Assembly (NCBI GenBank): GCA_003254925.1
Contig: QANZ01052318.1
Location: 40,883 to 104,882, forward strand
Source of the DNA: Chamaecrista fasciculata
Taxonomy: Eukaryota > Streptophyta > Magnoliopsida > Fabales > Fabaceae
DNA: 64,000 nt
Direction of reading: 5' to 3'
The translations under genes were made by a program, and so were the position numbers. How positions within the stretch are numbered: position 1 is the first letter of the stretch; each line of letters starts with the position of its first letter. Under the pieces are notes generated by a model. That model was not told the DNA's origin. It searched no databases and saw only the letters and a program-made list of their open reading frames with translations. Positions 22,471 through 37,400 of the stretch are shown here, in pieces.

Positions 22471-25400
22471 CTAATTCAGGAGTGTATAGATATTTGAATT
22501 AGCACCATATTATAATTCTCTCCCAAATGTAAGACTGAGAAAAAAAAAAAAAAAGCAAAACAAAAGGCATAATCTCAAGATTCGTGGCACGTAAATCCTA
22601 AGCATTTCTAGGTAGGTATATATCTCTTATGCTGAATTGCAGATAAGAGCCAACAAAATATTGAACTATTTTGACATCATCATACTGTGTTTTGACTGAA
22701 CAGGCTAAACCTAATCATGGAAGTACAGAAGGACAAATTTAATCTGTTAGTATTCAATGCGATAAAGCACCCTGATCTCAGAATCTGTAGGAAGATTCCA
22801 GTAAAAACACATGATCTCGGCACCAAGTGAAGGCCATAGATTCCATTTTGTTCTACTCACCATCATGGTTTTGACAGCAAATAGCACACTGCCATAAAGC
22901 CTCTCCTCAACTGTGTCAAACAATCTAAAGCTAATTAAAAAAAAAAAACAAACAAACTAAACACCCAATTGCCCATGTTTCATCAGTACAAAATTTTCAA
23001 CTTAAGTATAAAATACAACTGGATGAATGTAATGCTTGCTTGTAAAGAGTTGCTTAGTGGTATAATGTCTAGTAAGTTAAGAAAAGACTTCCTTGCAGTG
23101 CACTTACAATCTAGGGAAATAAGTATTTCTGTGTGGTCACTGTAATTAAGGATAGAGGGGATCAATGTTGTTCCCATTGTTCAACCCTAACTTTTTTTCA
23201 TATTTAGATATCGTAAGTGTTGAACCCTAATCATAGTTTTAATCCCTTGGAAATCGAATAAACAAATATTTCTTTTAAAAAAAAAAGCTACAAGTTCAGA
23301 AATCAGTTTACATTCGTTTTCTTGTCCCATTCTTATTGTTTTTTTTTGTTGGCAGTGATGGATTTGCAGTGAGATGGTTGCATGTACAAATTTCTAGTTT
23401 CCAGTCTGCGATGGTTTGGTGTTTAAATTGAATATTTAGGTTTTATGGATTGAAACTACCAAGGGAATTAAGTTGTTGAGTGCCTTGGTGGAAAAGACGA
23501 CATCTAAAGGTTGTGGCTGCTTTAGTTGTTGAACAGGGACATTGGTGGAAAGTTCATTGTCAAGCCTTTCAGAAGAGTACCAACATGGCAGAAGGTTTTA
23601 ATTGGTCTCTTAAACAGGAAATCAAGACATAATTCATCTTGGGGCCCTGATGTTTGATGTTATTTATACACATCGTTCAGGGAATGCCTCCACCGATCTT
23701 GCAAATGAGGATCTAAAGCAGTGGAAGGCCATGATTCAGGAGTGTTTTCCTCATTGTTATGTTGAACAGGGTTTGATTTCCCTCTCCTTGTAATTCTGTT
23801 AACTCGCACCCAGAAACAAAAGTTGTTGAGCGCCATGGTGTGCAACCCAACCCTAGTGGAGATCATCCAGGATAAGGCAGAGGGGGGATACTCGAGGGAT
23901 TTACGTCCAACGCTTTGGAAGTGTGAACATCAATGCAGCTAAGAAGAGGAATTGGAAAAATGTTCAGGACTTATTCATGGAAGTCAAAGAATTTTAGCAT
24001 GACATGAGGATTGCTGGTTGCTTTAGTTTTTAGGTTAATCATGAAGTTATTTTCTTTAAGCTGTTTGTTGATTTTATGTTTTCCTCTTGATTTGCAATGA
24101 ACTATTAAGGGGTATAGGGAATTTCAAAATGTCTAGTAGGTTAAGAGTGGAGTTTCTTGTAGTGCATCCTTTACAGTAAAGGGTTTTAGTGTTTTTCGTT
24201 CAAATAATACCAGCGTAATAAAAGGTGGAAAAGTCAGAAACATTCACAGCTTCATTAAGCCTTTCAATAGTTATATTTTGATGGATCCTTTATTTTATAG
24301 CAAACTATTGTTGTTGGAATATGTTAATTGTTTGTCAATTAGTATTAAACATCAATTAGGTATGATTGAAGACTTATTTGTATTAGGCATAAATTAGGCA
24401 TGATTATGTAAATCAGATTTGATTATGTAAATCAACATGAATTAAAGTGTTGACCCTAGAGTTTAGCCTAAATATTAGCCTAGATGTTAGAGATTTTAGA
24501 ATCAATTGTGTTAATTGTATTTCCTAGAATAGACTATCATCTCTTGTATAAATACCATATGACATTCAGAAATATATAACAGTCAAGAAAAGTCTTTCTC
24601 ACATTCTACTCTCTCATTCTATATTTTTATATTTTACCAAAAATCAACAATTATTCTCCTTATTCTGGCACGAGAAACAAAAGAAGGAAAGACACAAAAG
24701 AGAGGACTTGAAGGGAATATATTTAAAACAAAAAACAATTATCTTCTAGAAGTATAGTGATTAGTAGCTTCAAAGAAAAATTCAATGACTCTGGGAGACA
24801 TTCTTCATGTGCTCCTAGTTTGAAACCATCCTAAGAAAGTCAAATCATATCAGCAAGTAAATGGAATTCATCAATGGGAACTTACTGAGAACAATCTCAA
24901 TACTTACAGGCATATTTTCCGTGTTCCCCAATGCAGTCATCAAGGATGCCCAGAACCCAAGCACACCCCTTGGCCTTTGACTGGGTGACATAGCCATAGT
25001 CACTTTGAATCGGACTTCCGAGATATTAAGGACACTGTAAGTCAATGTTTTGCTAGGTAAAATTTCATGGAAAACAACACATTCATACAATATTGAAAAT
25101 GAAAAAAGGTTCTTGCATACCCAATTTGAATTATTGGATCAACTGACGCAGCAGTTGTTTGAGAATCATACAACCTACTGAGCTTGACTTGCTGGATCAT
25201 TTCGTGAAGGCGCCAAATAATAGGTTCATGAATGTTTATCAAGAAGGAAGCAGAATTTTCCAGCCCCTACAAACCAGCCATAAGTAACATCAAAAAAACA
25301 AATCAGAGTCTCATAATTCACAAATGAACTAAACGTTAACATTCATCTTGCAGTGTAGAAATTAGAACTTTTAGATGCTCACATAGAGACCAATAAATGG

Positions 25401-28400
25401 ATAGACACAAAGATCCAATGATCCATTTGACTGCATTGTCATGGAAAATTTCAGGATATAGTCAGTTTCTGCCACCACTCTCTGTGGCCGAAAGAGAACT
25501 GGCATAGGGGTTAATGGCAACTGGTTGTCAACTTGTAGTCCACGCATCCTGAGCTTAAATCTGAAACACAATACAAACTAAATTGTAAAATAAAAACTTA
25601 AAACTAGGGATAAACAGAAACTCCAGAGGCTAAAGTTGTATTGTTTGACTGGTGAGTAAATTTGAACAATATTTTTACCAACAAACTTAAGAATGTATAC
25701 TTTGCAAGACATCTAATCAACTTCTATATGAAAATCCTACCTATTGATTCCAGAGCCTAAACCAGTTGAATATGCCAGAGAAAGACTCTGAATAGAGAGG
25801 TACAATATTTCCTCAGGTGTATGATCAATTACAGATATTCCAAGCTCGGCAAGCTCAAAAAATATGTGGAATTCACAATCTGTAGATATTTGTTGCTTTT
25901 GAGAGTCACTACTATGGATATGAGACATCAATGATGGATGTATTCTATTTAGATCTCCTGTAGGTTCACTTTCTGGCATCCAATCACTGATCTTAACAAC
26001 ATTGATTTTTTCTTCCTTCACAATACTAACACACAAGGCTTTGTTTGATCCATCAGTTGCCTGGACTGGCTGGGGATCCAAAATTTCATCAATGTCATAC
26101 TTTACTGATTTCAACAGATCAGTTCCATCTACTAAGAGTTCTAATAAATGTCTTCTCCCAACATCTTCCCACATAAATGAAGCAGCAGCATTAGGAAGAA
26201 GAAGCTGCCAAGAATCACTGACACCATCAACTTGACGAAAGCGAATCGGCAAGAACATTGAACGATTTTCAATCCTGTTGGCAGAAAGATATGTAACAAT
26301 AGAAAGATGTAATCTAATAACCTATAAAAATGGTAGGACATGAATAATATATACCAAATTAGTATTACAAAAATGACATAAATAGATGAAGTAAAAGGGT
26401 TAACTGGCTTCTTCAAATGTTAAAGATCATCTCTTAACTCAAACGACAGATGAAAAGGATAAGTCCACATGTTCGCAAAATATCATAAAAGAATTTTTAC
26501 ATATAGTTCCTAAGGGAGATATAAGAGAGAACAATGACCTGTAAGGACTTGACAATGAATTTGGACAAAATACAACTTCAAAGCGCGACCTCTTTGCTCC
26601 ACTTCTTACTAATACCCTTAATTGCTTTTGGTTGTCTCCAACATCCTTCTTCAAGTTGATGCGCATTACACCTTCATTGCTAACACTAAAGGGCAAGCTC
26701 CATTGGTATCCATCCATGCGCAACTAAATAAATATAGGATACTTTGAGATAAAGACTACTCACGGAACATATATCAAATTGCCCAAACAAAAATGTAGAT
26801 CAATCACACCTTTAACAATTCGACTTTGGCAGACGACTGCCACCCAAAGGGTTTTGGGGGATCAGAGGGATGAATCCATACAGATGTCTGAGAACCACAT
26901 TGCTGCAGGCAGAGACTACACCCAGCCCTATTAGTGAACAGCGTTTGGGGCTGAAAATGAACCACCTGGACATCAAATAAATTGGCAGCATTTAGTTGCT
27001 TAAAATGAAATACAATTCCAGTCATAACAAAAGTATTAAGCTACTTTTATCATAAATATGCTAAGGGCTATACAAAATGATGATATATTAATATTTGTAG
27101 AACATATAAGAATCAATCTACAAAACACAAAAATAAAAATTCCAGTCTAAGATCAGAATCATAAGGTGGGGACAATCATTTTTATGATTACTTTTTAGTA
27201 AAAGAGAAAGACTCTATCAAGGAAGAAGACACTGCAAGAGAGAAAAAGAAATTATGACATCTTCCTAATAGAATGCCAAACTGACAACAGAAAGCTATTT
27301 TTTCCCACATCTAAAAAGACAATGTTGTACCCTTAAGAATTCTTGCATTCCTCACCAGACAAATATACCATGACACTGCAAATACTACACAATGCCACGC
27401 TGCTTTATCTTCCAATTTCCTTCATAAACCTTTAAATTTGGTCGAATCAGTGTTCATGACCTGTCTATGTTTGGCTTAAAATTGCACAAGGAAAAAGCAC
27501 ATACTACACGAACAAATTAAGTAATAGAAAGCCCATTTGACAGAGTTGACTGTATAGATACAATAAGGGTTGGATTCTCAGTTAATTATTTAAGACTTTA
27601 ATAGGATATCTAGCACCAATTTATCTCAAAAGCTTATGATGTTAGGAAAAAAACCTACAAATGTTCTCTCTGATATTTCTAACAAATATACTGACATATA
27701 TAGTCAACACTAGAGATTCTCCAACCTTTGTTCTGTCTGAAGTCATGTTCAATAATGCCGAAAGCTTGTAATAAAATCCATCAGAATTGAAAGCTTTGAC
27801 ATCAATACGCTCCTGAGAAAAATTCAATTACAAGAAACATCATATATTATAAAACGAACTAGATAAATTCCAATGCTTGGTGCATTATATTAAAGAGAGT
27901 AAAACACTCCTCCTACCACTATTGACAGATGACTTTATAACACAAACATCTCTTTTATGAAAAATCACATAGACCTCCCATGAAACCAACAGATAAGCTA
28001 CAACTGTGGCCATGATACAATACCCTAATATCTGCTTCATATATGATATAACAAGTATCAATATACACCTAAATGTAGAAAACTATATAAAAAGAAACAT
28101 TTTATAAAAGTCAATTAAAAAAATAGTCTGTTTACAAAAATTAAAGAATGACGAGATAATAATTAATAATATTTCATTTCAAAAATAATATTTGTCTTAA
28201 GCTTATAAACATAAATAGTGTTATAAAAAACCAGACAAAGTTTTAAAATGCATTAAGTCTAAAATCCTTAAAATATGAAATAAAGATTTAAGAATTATTA
28301 GCTAGTTAGTTATATTTTTAACAAAACAATTTAATCTTATCTTTGAGGGTATATCAGTCATCTTATTGTATTAGGGGAGATCCGTTTATATTTTCGTATA

Positions 28401-31400
28401 AAGGGGAGGGCTAATTAAGTCATCTCCAAGGGAGGAGAGAGTAATCAACTCCAAAATAAAAGTATAAATGAAGCAACCAATGTCAAACAGGTCAGACATT
28501 TTGACCCTTTATCTAAATCACCTTGTTTTCCAACTCATGGAGAGAAATCCCAGAACTGTAAACTTCAGAATTGTGCATTGCAACAGCAATGCCCACCCGA
28601 GGTGACTGGTATGTATCTTTTTGAGATTGAAACATTGTAAGGCCACTACGAACAGCGTAATCTTGTGGTGAAAGCATGCTTGGAAATGGACTGCTGTCTT
28701 CAATTGCTTCAAGTACTTGAAGGTTTCTCCTTGAACTAGACTGTCTTCTATCCAATGAACTTAAAGGATTTTTCAAGGCTGTTTTGGCAGACTTAACTGC
28801 TCTAGAGACCAGGACAGAATCCATATCTGTATTATCCAAGGGTTCCACTTCCACCACACGATATGCCAGAGCCACAGATGAATCATTGACAATCCAATAT
28901 GGGACAAAAAGCCTTAAGGTTTTTGGTGCAGCACTTGTCCCTCCCATATCGTATTCAATGCTCACTCGCAACTTCCTGAAAATATGAAAATCATGAAGTT
29001 GACATATGCTAACACAGATAATACTTAATACTATCAGAAACTATCAAGGTTAGGAAACAATCTTGGCTTAATTTTCCATACAATTTTCTACCGAATTAAA
29101 CTTTTTATTTGGTAAAAAGGAACTTGTATTAGAAAGAACACTCAACCTAAATAAAATTTCTTGTGTATGGAATGTGTTTTACCTGGAGAATAGGCACGAA
29201 TAATCTTTTTCATGAAAAATACTTTTCAAGGAAAAGAGAATTATAAATCACAAGGATAGAAAACAAGAGATCCTATCAAAATATGAAAAAATACAAAGTA
29301 ATATAAAAGAAAGCACGCCATCTTTCCTGCCTTTGTTACTTCCTGACCATTAACAAGTACAAATATGTGAATGTGGACATGCTGGAGGAAAAAGAATTAG
29401 ACACGTTTCAGTTTTATAAAATAAAGGTGATTAATATGTTGACCTGACATGTTACAATTTTAGTACCTTGTGAATATGAAAGGCGCCAGTGTACTTTGTC
29501 CTAGAGTTGTTAATTAAGTCATTTCTAGGCCTTGGCCTAAAAGATTAAGGTTTTGGAAATAACGGTAACTTTAGCCTTGATACTTGTCATCCCTGTTCTC
29601 AAAATCTAATTAAAAAGGACAGTGAACTGAGCTTAGCTCATGTTTTAAGTTCAAAGAGCTTTAAGATGAAAATGCATACTAAAAGTTGTTGATTAAACCA
29701 ACCAAATGCATTCTCTTAATAGCATAAGCTTTTGGGACGAATTGACCCTTGACAGAGTTCTATGGCACCTCAAGACACAATACTCTTCAATGAGATGGTG
29801 AAAATACTTGACCAGTAAGAACACCTTAAAGGAAGAAAATCATATTTTAATAGACACATGTCTAATATGGAGAAAATGCAACTAGTCACTTGAAAACTTC
29901 ATTCAAATTTTACATTCATCTTGGAAATTGTGGTCACAGACCTTCTGCTTTGCTGGTGAACCATCCAGAAAGATGTAACACGATTGGTAAAAGACGGATC
30001 CAATACAAGAACAGGGTCCTGAATCAATCAAGCAAGGAAAGATGAAGGTGAATGAACTGTGCTAAAGAAAATAATAATAAAAAAAATCATCAGAAAATAT
30101 TTCTTGAATATATGATTAAGACAATATAGATCGAGTCTGGTCATCACCTTCTCCATAAGCCAACCACCCTGCACTGACAAAGTAAGATACAAAGGTTTCT
30201 GAATATCTGCTGAATAGATATGTACACTCTGGCGAGAAGATATGACACCATGATGCCGCTCCACACAATTTGATTCCTTTATTTTCTCCCAAACTGTAAA
30301 TTCAGCTAAACAAGGAAGTCGGTTTTCCAACTTTAGAGGGGAATTGATGGAGATTTTCCAATCATATACTGGTGCATTCAATTCAGTATTAAGAACTGAG
30401 GCATCTGTTCCCACACTAAACCAAAATAGCTTGCTTCCTGTACTGGGAGAGCAGCACATAAGTACATCCTTCTTTTCAAGCTGATTTAGCTTCAAGGAGC
30501 AATTGGACATGCGAGAACTCTGTTTAGAAACTTCATCTAACAGGAGTTGATCTTTGCCACAAATATAACTTGAACCAACAGCTACTGCACAAGCCCATGA
30601 ATATGAAGACTGAGAATCATCTGACCTAGGTTTAAATTGCAAAGAATTATCAGAGTCCTTCGATGTACTTTTCCAAGACAAAACAGCAGAAGCACCAGGA
30701 TCAACGATATTGGCTTCAGTCTGCAAGGAATCTATTCCTTTCTCTGAATTTTTTTGCCTAGAACGAATCCAGCGCCTTCGCCGCACAACATCAGAGGCTA
30801 ATTTTGTTGAAAACTTAGAAGTAGGAGGCCACTTTAAGCTTATAAGGTCAGGCCCATACGCCCAGCCATCATTATCAACAAATTTACTTTTATCTACGGT
30901 CCATCCTGATATCCATTTCCACCCAGGAGGAAGTGGCGGTTCAAAGAAGTCCTTCAAAATGACAAGTGACTAATCTTACAAACATAACAATGGTAGACAC
31001 AAATTCATGCGACAAGAAAATTGTATAAACATACCTTTGAAGAGTAGGAGAAGTCCCTTGTACTCCAGTGGCCAGGATTTTTAAGGTTACTTGGCCATTT
31101 GTTACCCCAACCAGATGTTGGGTTATAATACTGATTCTGAAAGACCTCTTCAACTGTGCTACTATTACTACTGACAGCAGGTACGAAATCAGTACCAGAT
31201 GAATGGCAAGTGGAAATATTCAGCCCAACATCTGAATCATTCACTACAGTAACAAGACTCCTGAAAATAGCATGCTTCTTGCCATTTTTCATGACAACTT
31301 CCATTGCAATAAATTCATTTTGTAATGATTTAGGAACCACTGAAAGTGGAAGCAATGACCGAATGCTCTTCCATTCACCCTCTGGTTCAAGTCCTACCCA

Positions 31401-34400
31401 GAAACCTAAGTCTCCATCAGCATCATTCTCACTTTTCACATCTTTTTGAAGATTTGCAATTGTATTTCTTTCGAAATATGAAGTTGAAACTAAGAGTGTT
31501 CCATCATGCATGTCTTCAAAATTGCTCTGTTCAACCTGCAATAGTGGAAAATAAGGAAGCAAAGGAGTTCTAATTATCTATTAAAAGGAGAAATGTTTCG
31601 AAACTGATAGGAAACATTGTAACTTTACCATTCTCTTAAGTGGATATGATTTTATATTCTGAGCATCATATGGTTGATGAATCATTCTAATAGAAGGAGC
31701 CTTCCTTAAAATATTTGCATCACGTCCAACAGGAAAAGAAAGAGCACTCACAACATCGCCTGCACAATGAGTATACAATTTTAGAGGGAGAAAAGGAAAG
31801 AGGGCGAAGGTTTTCTCAACCTTCTAGAAAAATTTAAACACCAATAGGACCTCAAAGATTCTAGCATTATTTCAAATTTAAAGATATGAAACAACAGAAA
31901 GCACAAGATTGTCAATAATTGGAAGTCTCCTAAGCAATGAAGGACAAACCTGCTCATTCCACAAAGAGAGAACAAGGAGAAAAACTATTTGCATGCCTGA
32001 CCTAAAATGAAAACGACTCTTGCTTAAGAGGGTCGTCAAGACATACCTTTTCCAGCTTTAGCGGCAAGATTTGTAACCTCTATTTCCAACTTAGCAGTGG
32101 CCTGTAATGGATTAATCAATGAAATGCTGAACGTAACATAGACCATAAGTATGTAAGAAGTTTTTATATGTACAGTAACCCATGCAACAAATAAAAACTG
32201 AAGATTGGACTTTTTAGTTCAGGGATTCCTGGTAAGAATATTTCCAGCTCAGGAAAAATTGAGAAATAACATGTTGGGAATGTTTTGACAAATGTTAAGC
32301 ATTCATCTGGATAAATTGTTCTTTAACAGCAAATATTTTTGCTAGCAATTCTTAAGATTACAATTCTTCGAAAAGGAAGAAGATGATGATTAGACAATTC
32401 AAAAGGGCAAATAGAAATAAAAAAAAATACAAATAAATAGGATAAAATATATATATATTTTTTTTTAAAAAAAGGTTGGGATTATGTCACTAGGTAGCGG
32501 CATATAATAATTCCATAAAGGAATGTGATTATTTCCTTGTATATCAAACTTCATATGATGAGCAGAGTTTTTACCCTTGGTTGCACTTTAAGTTTCATTC
32601 ACATAATATAAGAAGTGATTATTTAATGCTCAAACAACTCATGCAATACCTTCCGAGGAACTTCAAACATGAAGAGTTCATTCCAGCTTACAGTGCCTTC
32701 ATACCAATCATTAATTCTTGAAACTACAGGTTTTACACATTTTGTTCTAGCACTCTGGGGAAACAGCTTTTGTTCTGTTGCCTGACTGTCAACAACTAGG
32801 CGCAAAGCACAGAAGAAGTTATGGCTGTTACCATCATCAATGAGAGGTAAACCCTAAAAAACATTCAACAGAATGGCTTCAATTTTTCAGGTAAGGGTAA
32901 TTATGATTGAAATACTACACAAATCACTTCAACACATTATTACCTTGGCTTCAAGTATTGTTACAGCAATGTAATACCTTGCCTCCCTTAATTCATCAGA
33001 AACATTTAACCTATCTGAAAACCTTGGAGGAGGGATCCACACAGAAGCACAATCACCATGATGTAGCTTGTCAACAGCATCCAGATCTTCCTCAGCTTTC
33101 TTGATGTAAATATCACATCCAAGTTTATTTTCTACTATTACAGTTTGCAAGTCATCCTCATCCAATGCAGAAAAAGTCATATCATCCCCATTCTTCTGTA
33201 GACAGTGAGCATCCTGCATATTGGATGAGCTTGTAAGGCATTAAACAAGCAGATGCTTCAAAGCAACAAGGATAATGGGTTGTGATTATGTGACCTTCTT
33301 TACCTTAATTGCTTTACGTTCAAGCTCTAACTGTCTTTTCCATGAAAGAATGCTTCCAACAAAAGATTCAAGATTTGCTGCACTGACATTTACATTCAAA
33401 GTATTGGTAGAAGCAATGCGGACTCTCTTCCCAAGTCCTGATGCTGATTGTTCGTTTGTATGATAAGTTTCGAACCTAACAAAATTTCAAAGGAAAAGAT
33501 TAATTGGCAGCACTTCCCAGGCAAGGACAAGTTATTTATTAATATAGAAAAACAAAAGGAACAGGAACATTAGTCTATTTATGTATTTTTTCATTAAATA
33601 AAATATTAATAATATATTATATATGTATTACTTAAATATTCCATCAAATGGCTCCACAAGTGGCTCCCATGCCTCTAGTTGTGCATTGAAGGTTGAAGCA
33701 GCAATGGAAGAAACCAGTACTGCATTCATAGACTCTAGTCGACCGTGTGTTGCAAGCTTTATATTTGTAATTGTCGTGTCAAATAGAGGTGTTACCTGAA
33801 ATCATTTTCATTGCTATTATAAAAAGTGATAAATTGAACTACTTTCCAATTTCATGGGTATTATATGCAATGATAAATTGAAGAAGTTTACAGATTAAGC
33901 ATAGACGTACCGCTATTCCACATATGCTGTCCAAAATTGTCACAGACAAGAATCTTAGCTTCAGCTCTGCCATTATGTTCTCTTGAGTCCTGGGCTTCAC
34001 AGAATCACCAATTATATAGGCTAAACGACTTGATGGCTTTTTAAAATCAGGACGAGCCAGAAAAGTGCAGGCCTGAAGATGTAGGAATATATATAATGCA
34101 CCATTATTTCTTTTGATTAATGTAACAAAAGCATAGCGTAAGTTCCTACAGAGCACATGAATTAGTACCAGAGAAAAACTTATTTAAATCAACTGAATAT
34201 ATTCATTTAAACGTCAGAAGCTGTAGACACAACTTTTTGAGTGAGTTTAATGCAACACGTTAAGATTAACCTGGTTTTCTACTTTCCAAATGCTCCAGCA
34301 TTGAGTTTCCCTTGAACTTGAAGATCGAGAAAGTGGCACCTCATGGATGTTTGCCTGGCTAACAAGATCCATCCTTGGGCAGCAGAACAGATCAGCACAT

Positions 34401-37400
34401 GGCGCTTCATCTGTTTTGGAGACAACACATCCTAGAGAAACATAACCAGGAGGAGCTATAGGGTACCACAGGAAAATTTCCTCAATTCCTTTACCCGCAA
34501 TATGTGCAACTTTAGTAAACTGAACAGGTTTAGTAGAGATATCAGAGTTGTCATTCTTGAATATTATTCCTAAAGCAGGAGGTTCAAGACTGAAAGGCAT
34601 TAAAGGAGACAAATATATTAATTCAAGCAAGAAATTGAATGAGGTTAACAAAATGAAAAATAATGGTCATAAGATCATTAAATAAGTGTCATAAGATAAC
34701 AAGGTCTAACCCTTCAGTGATGCAATCACCCAGGATAGCATAACCAGGACGGGCAATTGGGCGCCATATGGAGACTGGATGACGAAGGTCACTACCTTTG
34801 TCCCACCATATTCTCTCAAAGTTGGGTGAAGATGTATAACTGTTGGTTGCTTTTGAAATGGACCTCAAAATATCCCATCCAGATGTATTGACTCTCTGGT
34901 TTGTATGCTGATTTTCATTGTCATTATCAGAACTAAAATTTGAAAATGTATCTATTGGTGAAGATGCAGCTCGATTCGAGTTCCAGAGAAGCAGATGATT
35001 TATGTCATAACATCTGTCCTGAGGACATTCAGTTGAAGAATGGGCAAAAAATGATCCAACATTATTATCAATACGCCAAATACTGAATCCAGAGGCAAAA
35101 TCAATGGGTGATGGAGAACTAAATAAGCAATCCGAATATGCTGTTGACGTTACAAGATCAGAACGCAGACAGTAAACAACATGATCTGGGGGTGGTTGGT
35201 TCCCTAAATGAGCTACACAGCCCAGTGCAGTGTATCCTGAGGGTGGAATAGGCATCCAGAGAGAGCAATCACTGCCAGCAATAGTGCTGCCTTCACCTCC
35301 TTCAAGTCCTTGATTACTCTTGAAAGAACCAATAAGGTCAAAACCAACTGGCTTCCTTACACGGCCATAAGTATTACTTACTGCCATTACTGCCTGTGAA
35401 GGAGGAACTGGCCTGACATTACAGCAGAAATTAATGTATCAAAGCATCTACTATAATTCACAACACATTATCAAGCAACATAATAATGATATATTTGATA
35501 AATGTTGTTGTGGAAGAAGAGCAACCCACCTTAAGAGAAGAAAAAAAAATAGTGACACGTTCACAAAAAATTCACCTTGAAAATAATAATAATAACATGA
35601 AAAAGCTAAGAGCACCTTGAACTAGAGAAGCTTAACAGATAAGAAAGTAACCTACTATTTGAATTAACACAGCCAAGAGGAATTGGTCAGTAAACTAACC
35701 CAATTAACTCTCTTCTCAATTCAACAACCTAAGTGCATATGAAATGCCAATAGTGTGCGTGTGTATAACCTAGATCACAAAAGTTTGACCACTGCAATGA
35801 TAGCATTGGCTTTTTTACTAACAGCACTTTCTTTCGTTTGCTGACCTTTGTCATATCTTACAATTTAAATATATAAGTATTTTTATTAGGGAAGATCAAT
35901 ATTGTACTAAACAGGAGGACAAACTATCCTCTTAAAGGATATTCAAAGCATTTTCGCCCAGATCCAAATTCTACGTTGCTGCAGGTAAATTATAGATACA
36001 TTTGCTTGAAAAGTCAAATCAAGATCATGGAAGAGCAAAGATCTAAAAGCAACAGGATAGTATGGCACTTACCTTGATGTCACACAATCTCCTAATATAA
36101 CATAATTTGCTGAAGCTTGAGGCCTCCAAAATGTAATATTGGTTCCTACACATCACAGAAAACAAAATAGTAGGCTGTAAGAATCAGAGAATCTCTTCAT
36201 GGTTAAATGGCACAATGATCAACTGGTAAAACTTTCACATAAGGAGATTGAACATAATTATGAAGATACCTTTTTCAGACACCCAGATTCGATCAAAGTT
36301 GATACATGAAACCACGGGTGGTGCATTTCCAAAACTAAGAGCAGCAGATGCCTGACTCTGCAGATTGAGTATAAGAGAAATAGCACTGAGAGAAAGATGG
36401 ATACATATGTCTGTTGATGATAATGAAATATTTGTTTTGTCCTTCACAGAGGTATATCCCCCAGAAATATCCACTGGATCCAAAATAATAAGACCAGAAC
36501 CAGCCTCAACGGTAAAATCTTTCACCAGAGCTCTAATCCAAGTGTCTTTTTCTTTGGAGGCGTAGCTGCTCATATTGAGAGAAAAATGTCATATTAAAAG
36601 CTTGTTCACCATATTCTTTCCATGTCAAGACAACACAACAAGTAAAGGAAATAGTAGGAAGAGACAATCAAAGATAGAATGGATAATTAATGAGAACAGA
36701 GGAAAACCACGTTTACATAGTCATCTTGGTGCATATTCCATTAGTTTTAAGAAAAGGATTCTACAAGCCAAACCTTTTATTTCGAAAAAAGTTTATTCAT
36801 TGTCACTGAAATACAATATTTGAAGAAAGGCGTCACAAAATTAGGTTGGCAAGAAATGTAGAGGGAGGGACCCAATGAAGAGCACCACCCCACCTGACCC
36901 AATGAAGAGAGATAACAGAGGAGTCAAATTCATTTTCTTGTTTGTGTGTACTCCTTCACTTTCGTCTAAAGTTAGTCAGTAAAGCTAAATCAGAGAACAA
37001 GAAACGGTATCATGGAACATTGTAGAAAGGTGACAAAGATGAGAGAAAGGTCAGTGAAGAAGCACCCATTCTCTATGATTTTCATTGTAATATTCCAAAG
37101 ATCTCCTCATCTGCACATGCACAAGGGCCCTCTCAAACATATCTTTTATTTTTCTTTTCTTTTTATTATAAGAAAAATAGCCTAAGGATTTTCTAATCAA
37201 TCTATGACCAATAAAGCATAAAGGTTTATTGCTAGTTTAATAAAAAAAAACAAGAACTTGATAAGCTTCATAATTTGAACATGCAAGAAGAGGATGAGAA
37301 TGAAAGAGACAAGGAAAACTGGCAACTGTAGGAGACCCATGTCAATTTCAATTTCACTAGGAGGTGAGGATATATGAAAGCATGCAGGTAGTTTCTAAAC

